Positions 1-5,234 of a stretch of 5,456 nucleotides of DNA are shown here, piece after piece (position 1 is the stretch's first letter; each line of letters starts with the position of its first letter). The notes below the pieces were generated by a model. The model saw only the letters and a program-made list of their open reading frames with translations. It had not been told where the DNA came from and searched no databases. A program made the translations under genes and the position numbers. The stretch is from Methanosphaera sp. (GTDB taxonomy: Archaea; Methanobacteriota; Methanobacteria; Methanobacteriales; Methanobacteriaceae): positions 1-5,456 of the forward strand of contig JAJQHG010000151.1 of the NCBI GenBank assembly GCA_021199865.1. The letters are read 5' to 3'.

Positions 1-60
1 CTTCCACCGAGATCTACACCTTATAATTCGGCGGCCGCGTGTGATGTGTATACGAGACAG
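1..60 (+). other. Nextera/Illumina adapter left on the contig end (not genomic)
   Basis: Bases 4-19 (CCACCGAGATCTACAC) match the 3' end of the Illumina P5 oligonucleotide exactly. Bases 20-27 fit an 8-base index. Bases 28-60 align without gaps to the 33-base Nextera read-1 transposase adapter: 28 of 33 positions agree, with mismatches at 31, 36, 41, 42 and 53. Bases 42-60 are the 19-base Tn5 mosaic end with two mismatches, and end in GAGACAG exactly at base 60. The block is far more GC-rich than everything after it. The order P5, index, adapter, insert is that of a tagmented library molecule, so this is an untrimmed sequencing artefact. The mismatches look like low-quality base calls. Adapter sequences are recalled from general knowledge. 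Confidence 0.96.
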
Positions 61-73
61 ATATAATATAATT

Positions 74-79
74 AGAGGT
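74..79 (+). promoter_or_regulatory. Ribosome binding site of dut
   Basis: AGAGGT lies six bases before the ATG at 86 and is complementary to the anti-Shine-Dalgarno end of archaeal 16S rRNA. It supports the ATG at 86 as the true start, against an in-frame ATG at 41 that lies inside the adapter. It is one of the few genomic elements between the adapter and the gene; the dut promoter is not in the window. Confidence 0.75.
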
Positions 80-85
80 AATAGA

Positions 86-547
86 ATGCTAGGTGAAGAT
101 AAACTACGAGAATTATTCCCAGAATATGAGGATTCAATACAACCATCAGGTATAGACCTAAAACTAGATAATGTATACGAACAAGTAAGTGATGGATCAT
201 TAATAGATAATCAGAAGAATTTACCAGAAATAAGAGAAGTAGAACCAGACGAGGATGACATATTTACATTAGAGCCTAAGACTGCTTATAGTGTTACAAT
301 AAGGGGTAAGATCAAGATTCCTGAGGGTTATACTATGCTTTATCTGCCAAGATCAACACTACTTAGATCATTTATATCAGTACATACAGCTGTGGGTGAT
401 CCAGGTTTCTATGGAACACTACAGTTTATGGTAATTAATAATGGTGAATATCCATATAAAATTAAGAAGTTTGAACGTGTTGTACAAGCAGTAGTGTTTA
501 GTGTGGATGGGTCTGGTAGCTATACTGGATCATATCAAGAAGAATAG
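86..547 (+). CDS. dut: Archaeal dUTP diphosphatase (dUTPase), dCTP-deaminase-like fold
   Basis: This 153-residue protein probably hydrolyses dUTP to dUMP and diphosphate in the cytoplasm, keeping uracil out of DNA and supplying dUMP for thymidylate synthesis. The sequence resembles the short archaeal dUTPase family (about 155 residues) related to dCTP deaminases. Visible motifs are QPSGIDLKL (19-27), the phosphate-binding PRSTLLRS (88-95), TAVGDPGFYG (101-110) with Asp105 at the catalytic aspartate position of dUTPase motif III, RVVQAVVF (131-138), and the C-terminal GSGSYTGSYQ (142-151) that should close over the substrate. Gln113 (TLQF) sits where dCTP deaminases carry their catalytic Glu (LEF/LEI), which favours dUTPase without deaminase activity. 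The ATG at 86 is chosen because the reading frame upstream runs into adapter sequence and an AGAGGT site precedes it. The stop is TAG. The next gene starts 8 bases downstream, so the two are probably cotranscribed. The family is secure; the lack of deaminase activity is inferred. Confidence 0.88.
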   Translation: MLGEDKLRELFPEYEDSIQPSGIDLKLDNVYEQVSDGSLIDNQKNLPEIREVEPDEDDIFTLEPKTAYSVTIRGKIKIPEGYTMLYLPRSTLLRSFISVHTAVGDPGFYGTLQFMVINNGEYPYKIKKFERVVQAVVFSVDGSGSYTGSYQEE

Positions 548-550
548 GAG
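546..550 (+). promoter_or_regulatory. Ribosome binding site overlapping the dut stop codon
   Basis: AGGAG begins inside the TAG stop codon of dut (545-547) and lies five bases before the ATG at 556. The overlap suggests that termination on dut helps initiation on the downstream gene (translational coupling), and supports the two being one transcript. Confidence 0.7.
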
Positions 551-555
551 ATATA

Positions 556-2133
556 ATGAAGGATAATATTAATAATGCCCAGTACCTAGTTGGGAAGCTA
601 GAAGAAGAGGGTGTTAAGTATATCTTTGGCTATCCTGGTGAGCAAGTACTACCAATATATGAGGCTATTAGGACGTCCAATATTAAGCATGTTTTGATGC
701 GACATGAACAGGCAGCTGTACATGCTGCTGATGCTTATGCAAGAGTTACTGGAGATTATGGTGTATGTCTTGCAACAGCAGGTCCTGGTGCAATGAATAT
801 GGTGATGGCTACTGCTACTGCATATAAGGATAATATACCATTAATTATTATAACAGGGGATGTACCAACGGAGATTAAAGGTAATGATACATTCCAGGAT
901 GTTGATATTACAGGAGTTTTTAGTCCAATAACTTATAAGAGTTATGATTGTATAAAGTCTGAGAAACTAGAAAATAGTATTGAGGAAATATTCTCATATA
1001 AGTATGATGGAATAAGTAGTGTATTCCACCTAAATATACCGAAAGATGTACAAAATAAACCAGTCAATATATCTCATAAAGTAATAAAAAGTAAGAAAGT
1101 TAGTGAACCTAACCTAAATAATGTAGAAGATATTATTAAAGAGTTAGATGAAGCAAAAAGACCGCTAATAATTGCAGGTTCTGGTGTTATAACATCACAT
1201 TCAGAAAAATTACTAGAAGAGTTCATAAATAAAAACAAAATACCACTCACAACAACCTTCCCTGCCAGAGGAGTATTATCTGAGGATAACCCATACAACC
1301 TAGGATTAATAGGTAATCGTGGAAGTAGTATGGCAAACTATGCATCAGAAAATGCTGATCTAATAATAGCTATGGCAACAAGACTATCAGAGAGAACAAC
1401 AAGTCACATAAAAACTGATAATATAATACAGATAAACACTAATAAAGAACACATAAAAACAACTAAAAACTATAACTATGACATTAAGGACTTACTAGGC
1501 AAACTAAACCAGGCCAACACTAAGAGTAGTAATTGGATTAAACAAATAAACCAGGTAAGTGAACCTGAAATAAAAGTAGAGGATACAGAGAATCTACATC
1601 CACGACTAGTAACAAGCATGATACTAAAGCATATGGATAATAACACAACCCTTATAATGGATGCTGGAACAACACCAACATACCTGACAGTTGACTCAAA
1701 ACTAACAAAGCCATCACAAATACTTTTCTCTGGAGGCTTTGGACCAATGGGTTACTCAATACCTGCAAGTATTGGTGCATCCCTAGCACGCCCTGATGAT
1801 ATAATATTTGCAACTACTGGTGATGGTGCAGCACAGATGACCCTAGAAGAACTAGCAGTAATTAGTACACACCAACTACCAATAATCATATTCATAATTA
1901 ACAATAACAAGCTTGGAATAATAAAACAGTGGCAGGAAATGAATGACATGCAACCATACATGGTAGAACTAGATAATCCTGACTTCATAGAACTAGCAAA
2001 AGCATATAATATAAGTGCTGATAACATAACAACACTTGAAGAATTAGATACAAAAATCAGTAAGGCAGTCAAAGAAAAGAAGCCACACCTATTTAACATA
2101 ATAGTAGAGGATATACCTATACCTCTACCTTAA
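556..2133 (+). CDS. Thiamine-diphosphate enzyme, acetolactate synthase large-subunit-like
   Basis: This 525-residue cytoplasmic enzyme has the three-domain layout of acetolactate synthase and related decarboxylases: pyrimidine-binding domain about 7-170, central domain about 185-310, diphosphate-binding domain about 345-520. Glu51 (RHEQAAVHAADAYAR) is the catalytic glutamate that activates the thiamine ring. GDG (422-424) and NNN (449-451) form the Mg-diphosphate motif. Gln114 in DTFQD and the QWQ with Trp459 match acetolactate synthase, where that Trp favours 2-ketobutyrate as acceptor. The central domain keeps GLIGNRGSSMANYA and a DLIIAMATRLSER segment resembling the FAD-binding part. Departures include FGYPGE instead of the usual FGYPGG (residue 29) and a C-terminus ending at IPIPLP, so the last 25-40 residues of usual synthases (about 550-590 long) are missing. 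No ilvN/ilvH-like regulatory subunit follows, so it may be a paralogue rather than the main valine/isoleucine enzyme. Alternatives are another 2-oxoacid decarboxylase or ligase. The family is certain; the reaction is not. Confidence 0.85.
   Translation: MKDNINNAQYLVGKLEEEGVKYIFGYPGEQVLPIYEAIRTSNIKHVLMRHEQAAVHAADAYARVTGDYGVCLATAGPGAMNMVMATATAYKDNIPLIIITGDVPTEIKGNDTFQDVDITGVFSPITYKSYDCIKSEKLENSIEEIFSYKYDGISSVFHLNIPKDVQNKPVNISHKVIKSKKVSEPNLNNVEDIIKELDEAKRPLIIAGSGVITSHSEKLLEEFINKNKIPLTTTFPARGVLSEDNPYNLGLIGNRGSSMANYASENADLIIAMATRLSERTTSHIKTDNIIQINTNKEHIKTTKNYNYDIKDLLGKLNQANTKSSNWIKQINQVSEPEIKVEDTENLHPRLVTSMILKHMDNNTTLIMDAGTTPTYLTVDSKLTKPSQILFSGGFGPMGYSIPASIGASLARPDDIIFATTGDGAAQMTLEELAVISTHQLPIIIFIINNNKLGIIKQWQEMNDMQPYMVELDNPDFIELAKAYNISADNITTLEELDTKISKAVKEKKPHLFNIIVEDIPIPLP
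2104..2128 (+). terminator. Hairpin in the last codons of the synthase-like gene, possible 3'-end signal
   Basis: GTAGAGG (2104-2110) and CCTCTAC (2122-2128) are perfect inverted repeats. After a bulged A at 2111 the inner TATA/TATA segments can add about three pairs, leaving a four-base loop. The stem ends two bases before the TAA stop at 2131. It lies between convergent operons and would also fold in antisense RNA coming from the radical SAM gene, so it could act in both directions. No clear U-run follows on either strand, and archaeal termination relies mostly on U-runs, so RNA 3'-end protection or chance are both possible. Confidence 0.3.
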
Positions 2134-2149
2134 CTACCAACTTAATTAT

Positions 2150-2165
2150 TATAAAGGAGTTTATA
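2150..2165. repeat. Small AT inverted repeat in the convergent gap
   Basis: TATAAA (2150-2155) and TTTATA (2160-2165) form a 6-bp inverted repeat around GGAG, within the 49-base gap (2134-2182) between the two convergent operons. The stem has only A-T pairs and would be weak. The gap contains no run of more than three T on either strand, so no ordinary archaeal terminator is evident. Confidence 0.25.
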
Positions 2166-2182
2166 GGAATCAATACTAATAA

Positions 2183-3355
2183 TTATTTAAGTGCTATATC
2201 CATTACTGTAAACTTCTTACTAGTCTTTTTATTCTGGTTTTCAAAACCAACATTTAATGTGAAGTTAAAGTCTTTTTCTACAACATCATTTAACTCATCA
2301 AATGCAAAGTCGAGGTTTTGATCCATTAATGTAGATATCTTATCAAGTATCATCTTATATGCCTCACAGTGTGGATCTACACAGTCAACCACATTATCAC
2401 TAATTGTTAGAGCATTATATGGGCATCCACCACGACAGTAATCTATGTGTTTACATTCATTACAATTACTATCAACATATTCCCTGAATTGATTTAATAG
2501 TTTCATTGGCTTAGTATTCATTAATTCCTCATATGTAGGTTTATCCTTTACATGTCCTATTACATAGTCAGGCATGTCAACAAACCTATAGCAGGGATAT
2601 ATACTTCCATCAGATCCTACTGCAAATGTTGAACCCATACAATCCACATATGTACATACACATCCCTTCTTCATTAATACTCCCCTGCAAAGATGATCCA
2701 TATTCTTTAGTTGGATTTGATCAGCACAGTCAAGGTACTCATCTAACAGGTATAACATTAGTTTACCATAGTCTTCTGGTTCTAATGCAAAGTTATCACT
2801 TTTATGACTCTTTATTGATGGTAGTGCTGGGTGTATCTTCATATCAAGCCCATTATCCTTAAAGAAGTTAAATATCTCCTCTTTCTTCTGGATAGATGAA
2901 TCTGTAAATGTACTTATGAAGCTTACATCTAAGCCATGTTTCTTTGCTATATTATATCCTGCCATTGTTTTTTCATAGTATCCTATACCTCTTTGTGAGT
3001 CATTTAACTCTTTTGGTCCATCAAGACTGCTTCCAACAGGTATATCATACTTCTTAAATAGCCTGGCTATATCATCATCCATCAACCATAGATTTGTCTG
3101 TATTGCAAATGCAGGGTAAAGATTTGATAATTGCCTAGAGATTTTATCTAGTGAGTATTCATAGAAGTCATATCCTGCTAGTAATGGTTCTCCTCCATGG
3201 AATGTAAATGTCACAGGTTCTACTTTAAAGTCTGATAACCATTCAATTATATCATCCATGGTTTCTTTACTCATTACTAGTGATGTTGTCTCTGAACTCC
3301 AACAGTAGTCACAGTTTGCTGGACATCCCATGGTTGGTATTATCATTACATGCAT
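2183..3355 (-). CDS. Radical SAM/SPASM-domain enzyme, putative peptide- or protein-modifying
   Basis: This 390-residue cytoplasmic iron-sulfur enzyme should cleave S-adenosylmethionine to a 5'-deoxyadenosyl radical and modify a peptide or protein side chain; the substrate is unknown. The radical SAM domain starts almost at the N-terminus: C11xxxC15xxC18 binds the SAM cluster, followed by GGEP (54-57), QTN (86-88) and SLDGP (110-114). The SPASM region carries C232, C234, C239, C255, then an exact CX2CX5CX3C core (C298, C301, C307, C311), and C325 and C330, enough for two auxiliary 4Fe-4S clusters. This order resembles anaerobic sulfatase maturases, but Tyr256 follows C255 where those enzymes have their proposed catalytic Asp. 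A tail of about 60 residues follows the last Cys. From memory it resembles the methanogen family typified by Mhun_1560 (TIGR04083), thought to modify Cys-rich peptides; no such peptide gene is visible here. The start at 3355 is chosen for its upstream AGGGG. It lies 20 bases after ABCE1, so probably in the same operon. Confidence 0.87.
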   Translation of the reverse strand: MHVMIIPTMGCPANCDYCWSSETTSLVMSKETMDDIIEWLSDFKVEPVTFTFHGGEPLLAGYDFYEYSLDKISRQLSNLYPAFAIQTNLWLMDDDIARLFKKYDIPVGSSLDGPKELNDSQRGIGYYEKTMAGYNIAKKHGLDVSFISTFTDSSIQKKEEIFNFFKDNGLDMKIHPALPSIKSHKSDNFALEPEDYGKLMLYLLDEYLDCADQIQLKNMDHLCRGVLMKKGCVCTYVDCMGSTFAVGSDGSIYPCYRFVDMPDYVIGHVKDKPTYEELMNTKPMKLLNQFREYVDSNCNECKHIDYCRGGCPYNALTISDNVVDCVDPHCEAYKMILDKISTLMDQNLDFAFDELNDVVEKDFNFTLNVGFENQNKKTSKKFTVMDIALK

Positions 3356-3365
3356 GTTTTCTTAT

Positions 3366-3370
3366 CCCCT
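3366..3370 (-). promoter_or_regulatory. Ribosome binding site of the radical SAM gene
   Basis: On the minus strand AGGGG lies ten bases before the ATG at 3355. The spacing is longer than for the other genes here. It is still the best site available: a second in-frame ATG at 3346 would stretch the gap to 19 bases, so the upstream ATG is preferred. The site sits within the 20-base gap after ABCE1. Confidence 0.5.
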
Positions 3371-3375
3371 ATAGA

Positions 3376-5154
3376 TTATTCTTCTAGGTAGTAGTATTCG
3401 CCTGACTCCTTCTGTTCACGATCAAGATAACTATCTGTTTTATTTACTCTTGGCCTATTAGTTTCCTTATCTCTACGGAAGGTTATTTCTACATCAGAGA
3501 GGAATTTATTCATTGCATCTCTAAGATTTATAGGTGCTGTGGCCTCACCATTCTGGCCTGATTTACCATAGAATACCATTGCTCTGTCTGATACATAGTC
3601 AATAAATACTATGTCGTGATCTATTATTATAGCAGAGGTATCATCCCTTGTTATTAAGTGTTTGATTGCTTTACCAACCTTTAATCTCTGCTCTACATCA
3701 AGGAATGCTGTTGGCTCATCTAGTAGGTATACATCAGCCTCTTGGGATAGTGTGACTGCTGTTGCAAGTCTTTGTAGTTCTCCTCCAGATAATTTATTTA
3801 CCTGTTTTTCTAGTATGTTATCTAGGTCAAATGGTTTTCCAATATCTGTGTTAAATACATTTGTTCCATAACCCTTAGCATGCATATATAGGTAGTCTTG
3901 TACTGATCCCTCAAAGTCGGATAATATGTATTGTGGCTTGTATGCTATCTTGATTTCCTCTTCGACCTCGCCACTATCTGGCTTTGTTAGTCCTGCAAGT
4001 ATCTTTGCATATGTTGTTTTTCCTATACCGTTTGGTCCAAATGCTGTTATTACTTGGCTTTGATTTATTTCACCTGCATCTACCTTTAGTTCAAAGTTAT
4101 CATATTTCTTGTGGAAGTCTGTGTAGGTTGTTATTGTTTCTGATTCTATTATGTCACTTGGTGGTCTTATCTCAAATTCTATTGGTGATTTTCTAATTCT
4201 TATGTTTTCCTCGTTTAGGAATCCATTAATGTATGCATTGATTCCTACTCTTACTCCTCTAAGTTTTGATACTACACCATATGCTCCTTCTTGTCCATAC
4301 ATTACATGTACATAGTCACTCATTGCATCTAGTGTTGCAAGGTCGTGTTCTATTACTAGTACATTCCTGTTTTCTCCTGCTAAGTCTCTTATTACTTCTA
4401 CTGTGTTTAATCTCTGTTTTACATCTAGCCAACTTGTTGGTTCATCTATATAGTAGAAGTTTGCATCCCTTAATATTGTAGCTGCTATTGCTATTCTTTG
4501 TAGTTCTCCACCTGATAAGTTTTTTAGTGTTCTATCAAGAGTATTTTCTAGTTCTAGTTTTGTGACTACTTCATCCATCTTGTTTCTCTCATCTACTCCT
4601 GATAGTAGTTGTGATACTTTTCCTTTGACTACTTTTGGTAGTTGATCTACCATTTGTGGTTTGTATGCTAGTTTTATGTCTCCATTTGATAGGTCTTTGA
4701 AGTATTGTTGTAGTCGTGATCCTCTAAAGTAGTCTATTACTGTGTCCCATGAACCTTCAGTGTTATAGTTTCCAAAGTTTGGTATGATTTGTCCTGATAG
4801 TATGTTTAGTATTGTGGATTTTCCTATACCGTTTGGTCCAAGTAGTCCTACTACTGATCCATCCTTCATTGTTGGCATCCCAAATAATTCAAAACTGTTT
4901 GGTCCATATCTATGTATAGGTTCTTCATCTAATACTTCTGGTAGATTTATTATACTTATAGCATTAAATACACATCTATTTACACAGATTCCACAACCTG
5001 AACAGAGTTCCTCTGATATTACAGGTTTCTTATCATCATCACTTATTATGATTGTATCTTCTTCCATCCTTACTCCTGGACAGTATTCTATACATGCATA
5101 ATTACATTTCTTTGGTTGACATTTATCCTTCTCTAGAATAGCTATTCGACTCAA
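3376..5154 (-). CDS. ABCE1/Rli1 ribosome-recycling ATPase
   Basis: This 592-residue soluble twin-ATPase works with aRF1 or Pelota to split 70S ribosomes after termination or stalling and stays on the small subunit. Domain order is typical: an iron-sulfur domain with C12, C17, C21, C25 and C51, C54, C57, C61; first ATPase domain with Walker A GPNGIGKST (106-114), LSGGELQR (213-220), Walker B ending D237-E238 and switch H270; second ATPase domain with GPNGIGKTT (373-381), LSGGELQR (455-462), D479-E480 and H513; and the C-terminal hinge segment ITFRRDKETNRPR with SYLDREQKESGEYYYL. Length matches archaeal homologues. All catalytic residues are present. In the second cluster motif Cys61 is followed by Val, where ferredoxin-like motifs and homologues normally have Pro. 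The start is TTG: an in-frame TAG lies two codons upstream, the next Met is residue 30 (past the first cluster), and GGGAG precedes the TTG. It appears to lead an operon with the radical SAM gene. Confidence 0.97.
   Translation of the reverse strand: MSRIAILEKDKCQPKKCNYACIEYCPGVRMEEDTIIISDDDKKPVISEELCSGCGICVNRCVFNAISIINLPEVLDEEPIHRYGPNSFELFGMPTMKDGSVVGLLGPNGIGKSTILNILSGQIIPNFGNYNTEGSWDTVIDYFRGSRLQQYFKDLSNGDIKLAYKPQMVDQLPKVVKGKVSQLLSGVDERNKMDEVVTKLELENTLDRTLKNLSGGELQRIAIAATILRDANFYYIDEPTSWLDVKQRLNTVEVIRDLAGENRNVLVIEHDLATLDAMSDYVHVMYGQEGAYGVVSKLRGVRVGINAYINGFLNEENIRIRKSPIEFEIRPPSDIIESETITTYTDFHKKYDNFELKVDAGEINQSQVITAFGPNGIGKTTYAKILAGLTKPDSGEVEEEIKIAYKPQYILSDFEGSVQDYLYMHAKGYGTNVFNTDIGKPFDLDNILEKQVNKLSGGELQRLATAVTLSQEADVYLLDEPTAFLDVEQRLKVGKAIKHLITRDDTSAIIIDHDIVFIDYVSDRAMVFYGKSGQNGEATAPINLRDAMNKFLSDVEITFRRDKETNRPRVNKTDSYLDREQKESGEYYYLEE
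4018..4040. repeat. Internal direct repeat, copy in the second ATPase domain of ABCE1
   Basis: This 23-base block is identical to 4819-4841, 801 bases (267 codons) away. It encodes the GPNGIGK Walker A loop of the second ATPase domain. It reflects the ancient domain duplication kept identical at DNA level here, rather than a mobile element. Confidence 0.8.
4819..4841. repeat. Internal direct repeat, copy in the first ATPase domain of ABCE1
   Basis: Identical over 23 bases to 4018-4040. It encodes the GPNGIGK Walker A loop of the first ATPase domain. A shorter 15-base identity links the two LSGGELQR signature regions (3769-3783 and 4495-4509), at an offset of 726 bases or 242 codons. Confidence 0.8.
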
Positions 5155-5162
5155 AAACTACA

Positions 5163-5167
5163 CTCCC
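5163..5167 (-). promoter_or_regulatory. Ribosome binding site fixing the TTG start of ABCE1
   Basis: GGGAG on the minus strand lies eight bases before the TTG at 5154-5152. Together with the in-frame TAG at 5160-5158 and the conserved N-terminus MSRIAILEKDKC, it fixes TTG as the initiation codon. Confidence 0.7.
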
Positions 5168-5202
5168 ACATTAATTCTATGAAAAAGTATGAATCAATCA
5201 TT

Positions 5203-5220
5203 TTTAATATAATCCTTTTT
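5203..5220 (-). promoter_or_regulatory. Candidate archaeal promoter (BRE plus TATA box) for ABCE1
   Basis: On the minus strand AAAAAGGA (BRE-like) is followed by TTATATTA (TATA-like). Transcription would be expected about 25 bases downstream, near 5183, giving a leader of roughly 30 bases before the TTG start. A second candidate, an A-run followed by ATATATAT at about 5273-5259, would give a leader of about 85 bases. The whole region is so AT-rich that chance matches are common. Confidence 0.35.
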
Positions 5221-5221
5221 T

Positions 5222-5234
5222 TGATGATTCATCA
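5222..5234. promoter_or_regulatory. Palindrome TGATGA-T-TCATCA, possible operator
   Basis: Two perfect 6-base arms flank a single central T. The site lies directly upstream of the candidate BRE/TATA element of ABCE1, where archaeal regulators can either recruit or block the basal factors. A partly similar sequence, TGAATCAATCA, occurs at 5190-5200, between the candidate TATA box and the gene. Regulator binding is inferred only from symmetry and position. Confidence 0.3.

Noticed and set aside
86..547. Assignment of the first gene as dCTP deaminase
   Set aside because: Gln occupies the expected catalytic Glu position and the overall motifs fit the short archaeal dUTPase family better.
1074..2099. 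Two open frames on the minus strand (1074-1298 and 1752-2099) inside the synthase-like gene
   Set aside because: Both lie wholly inside a well-supported coding region. They are rich in Ser, Leu and Ile as expected from antisense reading, and match no family I recognise.
2153..2165. Good Shine-Dalgarno-like AAAGGAG on the plus strand after the synthase-like gene
   Set aside because: No start codon follows at usable spacing, and the sequence runs into the convergent radical SAM gene. It is better seen as the loop of a small inverted repeat.
2626..2862. Plus-strand open frame of 78 codons opposite the radical SAM gene
   Set aside because: It is antisense to conserved SPASM and radical SAM sequence and has no family resemblance.
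2183..3355. Assignment of the radical SAM gene as an anaerobic sulfatase maturase
   Set aside because: Cysteine layout is similar, but Tyr replaces the proposed catalytic Asp after C255 and no sulfatase gene is present.
3662..5101. Four plus-strand open frames (3662-3871, 3984-4196, 4266-4481, 4784-5101) opposite ABCE1
   Set aside because: Their Leu/Ser/His-rich, low-complexity products are reverse readings of conserved ABCE1 motifs. Leu runs in 4266-4481 come from the codon use of the sense strand, not from membrane segments.
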